Notes under the pieces: model-generated
What the model was told of the DNA's origin: nothing
The model's input: the letters and a program-made list of their open reading frames with translations, nothing else
The model's database searches: none
In this document: piece by piece, positions 16,288-24,962 of the stretch
Layout: each line of letters opens with the position of its first letter
Position numbering within the stretch: the first letter of the stretch is position 1
Translations under genes and position numbers: made by a program
Source: Ramlibacter sp. WS9
Lineage (GTDB): Bacteria > Pseudomonadota > Gammaproteobacteria > Burkholderiales > Burkholderiaceae_C
Assembly: GCF_003797765.1 (NCBI RefSeq)
Contig: NZ_RKMB01000010.1
Location: 62,001-126,000, forward strand
Length of the DNA stretch: 64,000 bases
Direction: 5' to 3'

Positions 16288-17256
16288 ATGAAACGACGCA
16301 ACCTCGTCGCCGCCGCCGCACTTGCCATCGGCGCCCTGGCCGTACCAGCGCAGGCGCAGGATTTCAAAGGAAAGGTGATCAATATCGTGGTCGCCGCGCC
16401 TGTGGGAACCGCCACCGACGTGATCGCCCGACTCGTGGGCGGGTCGATGAGCGCGACTCTTGGCGCGTCCGTTGTGGTTGACAACAAGCCGGGTGCTGGC
16501 GGGCTCATTGCAGCCAATTATGTCAAGGGTGCCGCGGCCAACGGATTGGTCGTCTTGTTTGCTTCGGCATCGACCGTCGTCATCACTCCCTTGACCTACA
16601 AGGAAGCCCGCTACGACATCGATCGCGATTTCGAGACCGTCGGCATGATTGCCGAGACGCCCATGCTGCTTGCATCCAACCCAGGCAAGGGTCCTGCCAG
16701 CCTGGCTGCCGCGGTGGCGTCAGTGAAGGCCAAGCCGGACAGTATGACCATGGGCAATCCCGGCATTTACTCGTTCCCTCACCTGGTGGCGGAAGTGATC
16801 GACCAACTCTCGGGCGCACGCTTCAGGCAGGTCGGCATGGGCAGCGCGACGGCTGGCATACAGGCCGTCGTCAACGGCGATCTGGATGTCATGGTCGAGG
16901 GGGTTGCGTCCCTCTTGCCGATGGTTACCGCCGGTCGTCTCAAGGCTCTTGCAGTTACCGCGCAAAGAGAGCTGCCGGGGCTCGAAGGCATTCCGCTGGC
17001 CAAGGACGCAGTGCCCGATCTCGTGGTCACGGGCTGGTTCACCTTTTTCGTCCCCAAAGGCACGCCTCCTGCCCTGGTAAACCTGCTCAACTCGGCGACC
17101 AACACCGCGCTGCACAACCCACAAGTCATAGCTCAATTGCGGACGCTGGGAACTTATCCCATCGGCGGCTCGGTCGCCGAAGCCAAGACGTTCATCAAGG
17201 CGGAGAAAGTGAAGTGGGCGGCTGTGGTCGGAAAAGCTGGAATCAAGCCGCAGTGA
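16288..17256 (+). CDS. Bug/TctC-family periplasmic solute receptor 2
   Basis: 322 residues with a clear Sec signal (KRRNLVAAAALAIGALAVPAQAQ) after an AGGAGA site. Bug features: INIVVAAPVGTATDVIARL at the ligand loop, VVVDNKPGAGGLIAANYV and TGWFTFFVPKGTP. The first ligand loop reads AAPVGTATD where receptors 1 and 3 have PPGGGADV and APGGGVDF, so the ligand may differ. First gene under operator copy 3, upstream of a SnoaL-like protein and an acyl-CoA ligase. No permease genes are nearby. Confidence 0.9.
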   Translation: MKRRNLVAAAALAIGALAVPAQAQDFKGKVINIVVAAPVGTATDVIARLVGGSMSATLGASVVVDNKPGAGGLIAANYVKGAAANGLVVLFASASTVVITPLTYKEARYDIDRDFETVGMIAETPMLLASNPGKGPASLAAAVASVKAKPDSMTMGNPGIYSFPHLVAEVIDQLSGARFRQVGMGSATAGIQAVVNGDLDVMVEGVASLLPMVTAGRLKALAVTAQRELPGLEGIPLAKDAVPDLVVTGWFTFFVPKGTPPALVNLLNSATNTALHNPQVIAQLRTLGTYPIGGSVAEAKTFIKAEKVKWAAVVGKAGIKPQ

Positions 17257-17310
17257 AATCCAGTGCCAACACGTTCCCCCCCCATTTTGGTAATTCAGCA
17301 ATAGGAGAAA

Positions 17311-17823
17311 ATGATGAAAGCAGAAGCATCGGTGAAGTATCACCCCGGCATGTACGACCCAGAGACCTTTCGGGTCGAGCAATATACGACGGGCACGGTA
17401 TTCGTCGCCGACACGGACGCCAGCCGAGCCAACAAGCGGGTGTTCGAGCGCCATCTGGTGGCGGAATGGGCTAGCGACATCGAGGGGACGATGGCGACGG
17501 TCCACCCCGAAGGCGCGTATCAGACGATTCCCGCCATGGGTGTAGACGTGCGTGGCAAGGCGGGTATCCGCGAGTTCTACCTCGGCCGTTTCGCAAGCTG
17601 GCCTGGACCGGCGTTGCCGTCGTTCAACCGGGTGACGGTGACCGACATCTGCATCTATGTCGAAGGCACCTTCGACATCCATTCGACCGGCGACGACTTC
17701 AAAGGGCTGAACCTCGGCGGCAAGTCTGTTTCCGTGCCCTGCATGATCGTGCTGGAATGCCGCGATGCGTTGTTGGTGGGCGAGATCGTCTACATGGACA
17801 GCGGCGCGATCAAGGTCAGCTGA
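17311..17823 (+). CDS. SnoaL-like (NTF2-fold) protein
   Basis: About 170 residues after an AGGAG site; ATG codons at 17311 and 17314 are both possible. The pattern HLVAEWASDIEGTMATVHPEGAY, then GIREFYLGRF, then VSVPCMIVLECRDALLVGEIVYMD fits the SnoaL-like NTF2 fold of small-molecule-binding isomerases, cyclases or hydratases. The reaction is unknown. It lies between a Bug receptor and an acyl-CoA ligase in the unit under operator copy 3, so it probably acts on the same substrate or its CoA ester. Confidence 0.75.
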   Translation: MMKAEASVKYHPGMYDPETFRVEQYTTGTVFVADTDASRANKRVFERHLVAEWASDIEGTMATVHPEGAYQTIPAMGVDVRGKAGIREFYLGRFASWPGPALPSFNRVTVTDICIYVEGTFDIHSTGDDFKGLNLGGKSVSVPCMIVLECRDALLVGEIVYMDSGAIKVS

Positions 17824-17859
17824 CCCCAACCGTCAGGCACATCGACACGGAACCATCGA

Positions 17860-19578
17860 ATGGAAACCACGAGCCCAATCACAGTGCATGGCGCTTTCCT
17901 GGTCGCCCGCGATTACTTGCTTGCGCATCGCACCGATCAGGTGGCCGCCGCACGCGATTTTCGTTGGCCGAGGCTTGACCGCTTCAACTGGGCGCTCGAC
18001 TATTTCGACGCGATGGCCAAGGACAACGAGTCCACTGCATTGTGGATCGTCAATGAGGACGGCAGCGAGCAGAAGCTGTCGTTCCGGCAGATCTCGGAGC
18101 GGTCGGCGCAAGTAGCCAACTTCCTGCGCGGGTTGGGGGTGAAGCGCGGTGATCGTATTCTGACGATGCTTGGCAACGAGGTGTCATTGTGGGAAACAAT
18201 GCTGGGCGCATTCAAGCTCGGCGCCGTCGTCATTCCGGCGACCGTGTTGCTCACGCCCGAGGATCTGCGAGACCGGTTAGAGCGCGGCCGCGTGCGCCAC
18301 GTCGTCGCCGGCAGCGCACACACCGGGAAGTTCGCCGGTCTGGAAGGCGATTACACGCGTGTTTGCGCCGGCGCGGTGCAACCCGGCTGGCTGCCGTTCG
18401 AGGCCTCCAGGGAGCAGCCTTCCAGCTTCGAGCCCGACGGGTCGACCCAAGCCAACGATCCTTTGCTGCTGTACTTTACCTCCGGCACGACGTCCAAGCC
18501 CAAGCTCGTGTTGCACACGCACCAGAGTTATCCGGTGGGCCACTTGTCCACCATGTTCTGGATCGGCCTGCAGCCGGGCGACGTGCATCTCAACATCTCG
18601 TCGCCGGGTTGGGCGAAACACGCCTGGAGCTGCTTCTTCGCCCCGTGGAACGCGGGTGCCTGCATCTTCATCCACAACGTCGCGCGCTTCAATGCCGCCG
18701 GTTTGCTTGCCGTGATCGAACGATGCGGCGTGACGACGCTGTGCGCGCCGCCGACCGTGTGGCGGATGGTGATCCAGGAAGACATGGCCACCTATCGCGG
18801 GCGGACCCAGCTGCGCGAACTGATCGGCGCAGGCGAACCGTTGAACCCGGAGATCATCGACCAGGTGCGCGATGCGTGGGGGTTGACGCTACGCGACGGC
18901 TTTGGCCAGACCGAAACGACGGCACAGATCGGTAACGCGCCCGGCCAGCTTGTCAAGGCCGGCTCGATGGGCCGGCCGCTTCCAGGCTACCAGGTCGCGT
19001 TGCTCGACGCCGACGGCAAGGAAAGCGAGGAGGGCGAGGTGTGCCTGCGGCTCGATCCCCGGCCGCTCGGGCTCATGACCTGTTACGAGGACAGTGCGGA
19101 GAAGACCGCCGACGCGATGCGAGACGGCTACTACCATACGGGCGATGTCGCGATGCGCGACGGCGAAGGCTACCTCACGTTTGTCGGCCGCGCGGACGAC
19201 GTGTTCAAGGCATCCGACTACCGCATCAGCCCATTCGAGCTCGAAAGCGTGCTTCTCGAGCATGCGGCTGTCACGGAGGTCGCCGTCGTGCCGAGTCCCG
19301 ATCCGGTGCGCCTGGCGGTGCCAAAGGCCTTTGTGACGCTTGCCCTTGGCACCGCGGCGAACGCCGAGACCGCGCTCGACATCCTCACCTACGCGCGCAA
19401 GCAACTCGCACCCTACAAGCGGGTGCGGCGCATCGAGTTTGTCAACGAGTTGCCCAAAACCATTTCGGGAAAGATCCGGCGCGTCGATCTGCGCAAGCTC
19501 GAGGCAGATCGCCGCGAGCGTGGCGCGCGGGACGCGGACGAACACTTCGAAGAGGACTTTCCGAACCTCAAGGGCTAG
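17860..19578 (+). CDS. AMP-forming acyl-CoA ligase
   Basis: 572 residues, ANL superfamily. The phosphate-binding loop LLLYFTSGTTSKPKLVLHTH (about residues 205-224), DGFGQTETT with the adenine-binding Thr, the YYHTGDVAMRDGEGYLTFVGRADD hinge region and the terminal PKTISGKIRR with the catalytic Lys are all present. It resembles the medium-chain acyl-CoA synthetase (ACSM) and benzoate-CoA ligase branch. It activates a carboxylate with ATP and CoA in the cytoplasm. Third gene of the copy-3 unit; the next promoter (copy 4) begins 45 bp after its stop. Confidence 0.9.
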   Translation: METTSPITVHGAFLVARDYLLAHRTDQVAAARDFRWPRLDRFNWALDYFDAMAKDNESTALWIVNEDGSEQKLSFRQISERSAQVANFLRGLGVKRGDRILTMLGNEVSLWETMLGAFKLGAVVIPATVLLTPEDLRDRLERGRVRHVVAGSAHTGKFAGLEGDYTRVCAGAVQPGWLPFEASREQPSSFEPDGSTQANDPLLLYFTSGTTSKPKLVLHTHQSYPVGHLSTMFWIGLQPGDVHLNISSPGWAKHAWSCFFAPWNAGACIFIHNVARFNAAGLLAVIERCGVTTLCAPPTVWRMVIQEDMATYRGRTQLRELIGAGEPLNPEIIDQVRDAWGLTLRDGFGQTETTAQIGNAPGQLVKAGSMGRPLPGYQVALLDADGKESEEGEVCLRLDPRPLGLMTCYEDSAEKTADAMRDGYYHTGDVAMRDGEGYLTFVGRADDVFKASDYRISPFELESVLLEHAAVTEVAVVPSPDPVRLAVPKAFVTLALGTAANAETALDILTYARKQLAPYKRVRRIEFVNELPKTISGKIRRVDLRKLEADRRERGARDADEHFEEDFPNLKG

Positions 19579-19622
19579 CCTGGACGAGATCTGCAGGAAG
19601 GGCTTTGCGTTGCCGGGCCACC

Positions 19623-19690
19623 CATAGCCGACTGACTATGTCTACGGGCACTATTTTGAATTGGACCGTCACCGGCACGCAACTTACGAT
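19623..19690 (+). promoter_or_regulatory. LysR-type operator and promoter, copy 4 (aldolase unit)
   Basis: CATAGCC-GACT-GACTATG at 19623-19640, one arm mismatch; then CTATTTTGAATTGGACC, -35 TTGGAC (19661-19666), an 18-bp spacer and -10 TACGAT (19685-19690). The similarity to copy 1 continues past the promoter into the head of dctQ, so this copy came from, or was swapped with, the TRAP operon promoter. Confidence 0.85.
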
Positions 19691-19715
19691 TCGCGTCGAT
19701 TCAATGAGCAGCAAC

Positions 19716-19793
19716 ATGAGACACCCCAGTTCAACCAGCTTGGCGCTGGTTATCGCCCGTACGTGCGCTACGTTGGAGATGCCACGCGAATGA
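19716..19793 (+). pseudogene. Duplicated 5' fragment of dctQ, now a short coupled frame
   Basis: The frame from ATG 19716 reads MRHPSSTSLALVIARTCATLE and lines up with the first residues of the TRAP small permease at 3183 (VKFPDSTSLAPAITRMGTGLE); an in-frame ATG at 19704 is also possible. It ends after about 25 codons with TGA overlapping the ATG of the aldolase gene (ATGA). It has lost all membrane helices, so it cannot work as DctQ. It may now serve as a leader that feeds ribosomes to the aldolase start, which has no good ribosome site of its own. Confidence 0.7.
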
Positions 19794-20509
19794 ATGCCCC
19801 ACCGCCCGAGGTCGTCGATCAACTGGTTCATGCCAACCGGATACTCTATGACCAGGGCGTCGTCGATGGCTTGGGTCATGTCAGCGTCCGTGATCCGCGA
19901 AAGGCCGATGCGTTTTTGCTGTCGTGCAATCGTGCCCCCGGGCTGGTGCGGCGGCAGGACATCGTGAGCTACGACTTCGAAGGCAACGCGGTTTCCGAAA
20001 CGAGCGAAAGGCCCTACCTCGAGCGCTTCATCCACGCCGAGATCTATCGCGCCCGGCCGGACGTTCTTGCCGTGGTGCACAGCCACTCGCCAAGTGTCAT
20101 TCCCTTCGCGTCGACGAAGCAGCCTTTGCGCCCCGTGTTTCACATGTCCGGTTTTCTCGGCGGCGGTTCGGCACATTTCGAGATCCGCGAGAGCGGTGGC
20201 GACACCGACATGTTGATCAGCAGCTCCTACCTCGGCCAGGCGCTCGCGAAGTCCCTGGGTGCCCACACCTGCGTCTTGATGCGAGGGCACGGTTCCACGG
20301 TGGTGGGCGCGTCCTTGCAGCAGGCCGTGTACCGGGCGGTCTATGCGGAGGTCAACGCCAAGCTGCAGATGGCGGCGATGGGCATCGGAGCCGTCACGTT
20401 CCTCAGCGAGGAAGAGGCTCGCTTGTCATCAAGCACGAATGACGGGCAGATCGAGCGTTCGTGGGATTTGTGGATCAAGCGCCTCGCGCCGCTCGACCTG
20501 GGCGGTTGA
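19790..20509 (+). CDS. Class II aldolase/adducin-family protein
   Basis: 239 residues from the ATG at 19790. The metal site is readable: GHVSVRD, the VVHSHSP histidine pair and [11 protein letters not shown] with the third histidine. The family includes fuculose-phosphate aldolase, ribulose-phosphate epimerase and aromatic acid decarboxylases such as 3,4-dihydroxyphthalate decarboxylase. With fumarylpyruvate hydrolase-like and ACMSD-like genes downstream, a decarboxylase of a hydroxylated aromatic acid is plausible (inference). Cytoplasmic. Start coupled to the dctQ fragment by ATGA. Confidence 0.85.
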   Translation: MNAPPPEVVDQLVHANRILYDQGVVDGLGHVSVRDPRKADAFLLSCNRAPGLVRRQDIVSYDFEGNAVSETSERPYLERFIHAEIYRARPDVLAVVHSHSPSVIPFASTKQPLRPVFHMSGFLGGGSAHFEIRESGGDTDMLISSSYLGQALAKSLGAHTCVLMRGHGSTVVGASLQQAVYRAVYAEVNAKLQMAAMGIGAVTFLSEEEARLSSSTNDGQIERSWDLWIKRLAPLDLGG

Positions 20510-20522
20510 GCATGGGGACCGC

Positions 20523-20958
20523 ATGACGAATGAGCTTGGGCGCCTTGAGGATCTGCCCGCCGACTATGTCGCCGACCTGCGCGCACTGAACCTTGTTCCG
20601 CTGTGGCCCAGCCTGCGCGGCGTGCTGCCGCCCGACAAGCCGCGGCCCCGGACGCAGCCGGCGTTCTGGTCCTACCAGGCACTGAAGCCTCGGCTTCTAT
20701 GCACTGATGTTGCGCCCGGCGCAGTCGCTGATGCTGCCCGCGCGTTCGCCTGCCTCGGTCTTCCACCTGATCGAAGGCGGCGTCGACATCACCGTCGAGG
20801 GTCGGACGTTCGAGCTGGCCGAGGCCGATACCTGCTGCGCGCCGGGGTACGCACCGATTGCGCTGCGCAACCGCTCGGCGAACTCGCCTTCCTTCGTCTT
20901 CATCGCCGACGAGACGCCCCTGCACCGCAAGCTGGGCGTCTACGAAGTGCGCCCCTGA
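20523..20958 (+). pseudogene. Gentisate 1,2-dioxygenase remnant with internal deletion and frame change
   Basis: ATG 20523 opens a frame reading [20 protein letters not shown], then [14 protein letters not shown] and [12 protein letters not shown], the N-terminus of gentisate 1,2-dioxygenase-like cupins. Around 20690-20705 family similarity moves to the +1-shifted frame, which encodes only the C-terminal cupin end ([20 protein letters not shown], then [17 protein letters not shown]). About 190 central residues, including the first cupin and its iron-binding histidines, are missing, so the protein would be inactive. It lies in the aldolase operon just before a fumarylpyruvate hydrolase-like gene, the next enzyme of the gentisate route. 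Confidence 0.8.
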
Positions 20959-20984
20959 TCTCCTCACCGAAAGTCATCCGCGTC

Positions 20985-21695
20985 ATGAACAGTCCCGCTT
21001 ATCTCTGGGCCCCGCCACCCGTTTACTCCCTGCCGGTGCGCGGCGAAACCGCCCGGATGCCAATCAATCGCCTGTTCTTTGTGGGCCGCAACTATCACGC
21101 GCACGCTGTCGAGATGGGCAGGCCGGTGGACAAGGCGATCGAGCGCCCGTTCTACTTCACCAAGGCCCCGTCCACGCTCGTGGAAAGCGGGTCGCAAGTC
21201 GCCTATCCGCCGGAAACCTCTGACTACCACTATGAGATGGAACTGGTGCTTGCGATCGGCGCCTCGGGCTTTCGCGTCGACCCGCCCGACGCCCATCGAT
21301 TGGTCTACGGCTACGCGTGTGGTCTGGACATGACTCGGCGCGACCTGCAACTGGTGGCCCGCGACAAAGGCCGGCCCTGGGACTTGGGCAAGGATTTCGA
21401 GCAATCGTCGGTAGTGTCCGAGATCGTTCCCATGCCGGAGACGGTTCTGGAGCGAGGCGCGCTGGCGTTGACCGTCAATGGGCAACCGCGGCAGAAATCC
21501 GATCTGCAAAAGCTGATCTGGAACGTCCGCGAGATCATCTGCGACCTGTCGCTCTTCTATCACTTGCAGCCTGGCGACCTGATCTTCACCGGCACGCCGG
21601 AAGGCGTGGGCCCGGTCGTGGCGGGCGACCGCATCGCAGGTCATGTCGAGGGGGTTGGTGAGATCGCATTGACCATCGGGTCCATGACGTTCTAG
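20985..21695 (+). CDS. Fumarylacetoacetate hydrolase family protein, fumarylpyruvate hydrolase-like
   Basis: 236 residues. [29 protein letters not shown] (metal-binding Glu pair), [27 protein letters not shown] and [15 protein letters not shown] follow the pattern of the NagK-type fumarylpyruvate hydrolase of the gentisate pathway. It would split fumarylpyruvate, or a similar 2,4-diketo acid, into fumarate and pyruvate in the cytoplasm. The preceding dioxygenase is broken, so this enzyme either serves another ring-cleavage product now or is a leftover. Start ATG 20985, 27 bp after the pseudogene stop. Confidence 0.85.
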   Translation: MNSPAYLWAPPPVYSLPVRGETARMPINRLFFVGRNYHAHAVEMGRPVDKAIERPFYFTKAPSTLVESGSQVAYPPETSDYHYEMELVLAIGASGFRVDPPDAHRLVYGYACGLDMTRRDLQLVARDKGRPWDLGKDFEQSSVVSEIVPMPETVLERGALALTVNGQPRQKSDLQKLIWNVREIICDLSLFYHLQPGDLIFTGTPEGVGPVVAGDRIAGHVEGVGEIALTIGSMTF

Positions 21696-21806
21696 CCTGC
21701 TCATTCATTGCAATGGCGGACGAATGCAATCCAGCTTCGATGCCTAGTCTTAGCACCTATCGGCACTTATCGTCTCGCCATCGTCAATCTTGTCAGTTCG
21801 CATCCT

Positions 21807-22394
21807 ATGAAGCCAAAGCTCCACACACTTATCTGCAGTACTCGCCCCGGCCGGGTCGGGCCCGCCGTCGCCCGATGGGCGCATGAGACGGCGACTGCCC
21901 ACGGCAAATTCGACACCCGCCTGGTGGATCTCGCGAGCTTCAATCTGCCAGTATTCGACGAGCCTGCCCACCCCAGGCTGAAAACCTACAGCCATTCCCA
22001 CACACGGGAATGGAGTGCGTCGGTCAGCGAAGCCGATGCGTTCCTCTTCGTCATGCCGGAGTACAACTTCGGCCCGCCGCCTGCCTTGCTCAACGCCATG
22101 ACCTACCTGGTACATGAGTGGCATTACAAGCCGATGGCGTTCGTCAGCTACGGCGGATTGTGGGGCGGCGTGCGCGCGGTACAGGTGGCCAAGCAAGTTC
22201 TGACGACTTTCAAGATGGTGCCTCTGCTGGAGGCCGTGACCATTCCCAACGTCACGCAGCACCTGAGCGCCGACCGATTCACGCCCAACGACATCATGTC
22301 CCAATCGGCAACCGGCATGCTCGACGAGCTGCACAAATGGACCAACGCTCTTCTGGCCTTGAGCCGCCCCGCTTCCCAAGAGACCACCCAATGA
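21807..22394 (+). CDS. NADPH-dependent FMN reductase family protein 1
   Basis: 195 residues from the ATG at 21807; upstream frame without family similarity is discarded. ICSTRPGRVGPAVARW is the flavodoxin-like phosphate loop and MPEYNFGPPPALLNAMTYL is the family signature that contacts FMN. It supplies reduced flavin or reduces quinones. Part of the aldolase unit; its stop overlaps a possible ATG of the next Bug gene. The substrate partner (a flavin-dependent monooxygenase) is not encoded nearby. Confidence 0.85.
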   Translation: MKPKLHTLICSTRPGRVGPAVARWAHETATAHGKFDTRLVDLASFNLPVFDEPAHPRLKTYSHSHTREWSASVSEADAFLFVMPEYNFGPPPALLNAMTYLVHEWHYKPMAFVSYGGLWGGVRAVQVAKQVLTTFKMVPLLEAVTIPNVTQHLSADRFTPNDIMSQSATGMLDELHKWTNALLALSRPASQETTQ

Positions 22395-22417
22395 GATACA
22401 CCATCAGGAGACTGAAA

Positions 22418-23407
22418 ATGACCACAGCCATCAGGACTCGGGTTTGTGAGATGGCCGTGACCGCGCTTCTTGCCATGCTCGGCTTCTCCGGGCCCGCTGT
22501 TGCGCAGAGCTATCCCGACAAGCCCGTCAAGCTTGTTGTTTCCCTGGCTCCCGGAGGGGGCGTGGACTTCTTCGCGCGAACGATTGCTCCGAAGCTCTCG
22601 GAAATTCTGGGGCAACCCGTCGTCGTGGAGAACAAGGCAGGAGGCGCAACGAACATCGCTGCAGATGCCGTGGCCCATGCCGCGCCCGATGGCTACACGC
22701 TCTTGCTGTCGAGCGTGACCACATTTGCGATAAACCCCTCCCTGTTCAAGAACTTGACCTATGACCCCGTGAAGGACTTCGCGCCTGTGAGCCTGAGCGG
22801 CACCTTCCAGTTTCTTCTTGTTAGCAATTCGGCATTTCGTCCGGAGTCGGCCGCCGCTTTCATCAGCTATGCAAAGGCAAATCCGAAAAGTGTGAGCTAT
22901 GCGTCGGCCGGTGCCGGAAGCCCGCATCAATTGGCAATGGAGCTGCTTGCGCGGCGGGCCGGGATCGAGGTAACCCACGTGCCGTACAAGGGCGCCGGGC
23001 CTGCGGTGCAGGATCTGATTGCCGGCCACATTCCAGTCATGTTCCTTGACGTCGCAACGGCATTGCCCCACATCAAGTCGGGCCGAATCCGCGCCCTTGC
23101 CGCAGCGAGCCCTCAGCGGCTTCAGGTGCTCCCCAATGTGCCGACACTCAGCGAATCGGGCGTTCCTGGATTTGAAGCCGCTTCCTGGTTGGGGATCGTC
23201 GCACCTGCAAGAACCCCGGCCCCCATTGTCGCCAAGCTGAACACCGCGATCAATCAGGTGCTGACTGACCCCGACGTACGGTCGCGCATTGCCGCGGCAG
23301 GGGCAGACACCACACCAGGAACGCCGCAGGCCTTCCGCACCTATCAAGCCTCGGAAATCAAGAAATGGGGCGAAATCATCAAGCGTTCCAAGATCACACC
23401 CGATTGA
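22418..23407 (+). CDS. Bug/TctC-family periplasmic solute receptor 3
   Basis: 329 residues from the ATG at 22418, placed 7 bp after an AGGAG site; an earlier ATG at 22391 overlaps the previous stop. Sec signal ending in GFSGPAVAQ. Bug features: KLVVSLAPGGGVDFFARTIA, VVVENKAGGATNIAAD, VPYKGAGPAVQDLIAGH and FEAASWLGIVAPA. Third orphan receptor of this region; no TctAB genes. Together with the porin and TRAP system under the same operator it points to strong investment in uptake of the pathway substrate. Confidence 0.92.
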   Translation: MTTAIRTRVCEMAVTALLAMLGFSGPAVAQSYPDKPVKLVVSLAPGGGVDFFARTIAPKLSEILGQPVVVENKAGGATNIAADAVAHAAPDGYTLLLSSVTTFAINPSLFKNLTYDPVKDFAPVSLSGTFQFLLVSNSAFRPESAAAFISYAKANPKSVSYASAGAGSPHQLAMELLARRAGIEVTHVPYKGAGPAVQDLIAGHIPVMFLDVATALPHIKSGRIRALAAASPQRLQVLPNVPTLSESGVPGFEAASWLGIVAPARTPAPIVAKLNTAINQVLTDPDVRSRIAAAGADTTPGTPQAFRTYQASEIKKWGEIIKRSKITPD

Positions 23408-23424
23408 ATACTGAGCGGACTGGC

Positions 23425-24396
23425 ATGATGAAGATAGACATACACGCCCACATCGTCGACAGGTCCTACATTGCGCGGCTGGAGCTCCATGGTTCCATGA
23501 CACGGATCGCCGAAGACGGAAAAACATTTCTCAAGCGTGATGGCGACACCTCCGTATGGTGGCGCGAAGACATGTTCGACGTCGATGCGCGCCTGTCCGA
23601 GATGGACCGTCTCGGCATCGACATCAGGATCCTCTCGCTGAGTACTCCCAATGTCTACGAATGGACCGGCGCAGAGCAGGTTCACGTTGCCAGGGACATG
23701 AACGACCGCCTTGCGGACATGTGTGCCGCGCACCCGGATCGCTTCCTTGGTCTGGCCAGCCTGCCACTCGACGACGTCGACGCCGCGCTCGAGGAGTTGG
23801 ACCGGGCGATCGGCAAGCTCAATCTGAAGGGCGTCGCGCTCGGGTCCAATATTGCCGGTGAACATCTGGACGCAGACCGGTTTGAGCCGTTCTGGGAACG
23901 GCTCAACGCATTGAAAGTGCCAGTCTTCATGCACCCAATGTTCCCGCCGCCCTCGAAGGCCATGAGTGGCTTCGAGCTGCCTCTTCGGCTCGGCCTGCCG
24001 TTTGACACAACCCTGGCCGCAACCCGGCTCATCTACTCGGGCGTGCTCGAGCGCTATCCGGACGTGGTGCTCATCCTGGCCCACACAGGCGGCACGCTGA
24101 TTCCGCTGCTCAAGCGCCTGGACAACGGCTTTCGAATCTTTCCCGAATGCCGCAAATACATCACCCAGTTGCCGAGCGTTATCGCGAAGCAGCTGTACTA
24201 CGACACCGCGTCGTTTTCGCCTGAGTTGCTCGCGATGGCGATCAATTCGGTGGGCGTCTCACAAATCCTTTTCGCAACCGACGACCCCTATATCGGCGCG
24301 AACACGGAGCACGTCGAAGCACTGGATATATCCGATGCCGACAAAGCGGCCATCTTTGGCGGAAACGCCAAGAGACTCTTGCGTCTAGACGCCTAA
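23425..24396 (+). CDS. Amidohydrolase, ACMSD/gamma-resorcylate decarboxylase-like
   Basis: About 323 residues; starts at 23425 or 23428 (two ATGs). KIDIHAHI at the N-terminus provides the first two metal histidines, VFMHPMFPP the third, LAHTGGTLIPLLKR the fourth, and ILFATDDPYIG the conserved aspartate. This order is typical of the ACMSD family of metal-dependent decarboxylases and hydrolases acting on hydroxylated aromatic acids or semialdehydes. With a class II aldolase-family protein and a fumarylpyruvate hydrolase-like enzyme in the same operon it supports an aromatic acid route (inference). Confidence 0.87.
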   Translation: MMKIDIHAHIVDRSYIARLELHGSMTRIAEDGKTFLKRDGDTSVWWREDMFDVDARLSEMDRLGIDIRILSLSTPNVYEWTGAEQVHVARDMNDRLADMCAAHPDRFLGLASLPLDDVDAALEELDRAIGKLNLKGVALGSNIAGEHLDADRFEPFWERLNALKVPVFMHPMFPPPSKAMSGFELPLRLGLPFDTTLAATRLIYSGVLERYPDVVLILAHTGGTLIPLLKRLDNGFRIFPECRKYITQLPSVIAKQLYYDTASFSPELLAMAINSVGVSQILFATDDPYIGANTEHVEALDISDADKAAIFGGNAKRLLRLDA

Positions 24397-24414
24397 AACC
24401 TGGAGACAAAGCGA

Positions 24415-24906
24415 ATGCCGATCCGAAAGACAATCTTGAGCGCCTGTCTGCTCACTTTGTGCGCGAGCACATTTGCACAGACCCCGCCGGCGCCACCCGC
24501 CGCGCCACCGTTCGGAACACCCATTACCTACGCGCAGGCGAAGCTTGCGGCAGAGGCGGCAATGGCAAAAGCGGCGCAGATCAAAGTGCCCAATGCCGTC
24601 GCGGTGGTGGAGCCCAGCGGCGATCTGGTGTACTTCATCCGAATGGACGGTGCCCCTTATTCCGCAATTCAGCTGTCACAGCAAAAGGCATGGACAGCTG
24701 CCCGCTACCGCCGTCCCACAAAAGCCTTCTTCGACGGTGTCGAAGGAGGCCACCCCTTCTTCCTGACATTCCCCGGCATATCTGCGACACCGGGAGGGGT
24801 TCCCATCATTGTCGACGGCAAGTTGATCGGGGCCATCGGGGTGAGCGGCGGCAACGGCGATCAGGACATGCAAGTCGTGCTCTCGGGGACCGAAGCGCTC
24901 AAGTAG
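24415..24906 (+). CDS. GlcG/HbpS-family (DUF336) protein with signal peptide
   Basis: 163 residues. A signal peptide (LLTLCASTFAQ) sends it to the periplasm; ITYAQAKLAAEAAMAKAA, VVEPSGDLVYFIRMDGA and IIVDGKLIGAIGVSGGNGDQD are the DUF336 signature segments. Family members bind haem or cofactor-like ligands and often sit in catabolic operons, with unclear roles. Last gene of the copy-4 unit, closed by a strong terminator at 24917. A second, cytoplasmic member is encoded at 53146. Confidence 0.87.
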   Translation: MPIRKTILSACLLTLCASTFAQTPPAPPAAPPFGTPITYAQAKLAAEAAMAKAAQIKVPNAVAVVEPSGDLVYFIRMDGAPYSAIQLSQQKAWTAARYRRPTKAFFDGVEGGHPFFLTFPGISATPGGVPIIVDGKLIGAIGVSGGNGDQDMQVVLSGTEALK

Positions 24907-24916
24907 CTTCCCAAAT

Positions 24917-24949
24917 GCACAAGGCCGCCACTGGCGGCCTTGTGCTTTT
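24917..24949 (+). terminator. Strong intrinsic terminator after the aldolase operon
   Basis: Perfect 13-bp stem (GCACAAGGCCGCC with GGCGGCCTTGTGC) around the loop ACT, followed by TTTTCC. It lies between the GlcG-like gene and the convergent porin gene and ends the rightward unit; it may partly serve the porin on the other strand. Confidence 0.9.
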
Positions 24950-24962
24950 CCTTGGGGGCTTT

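Noticed and set aside
20343..21695. Single 450-codon frame running from the aldolase end through the hydrolase
   Set aside because: It is a chance join: the first part is an out-of-frame shadow of the aldolase gene, the middle covers the broken dioxygenase, and only the part from 20985 is a real protein.
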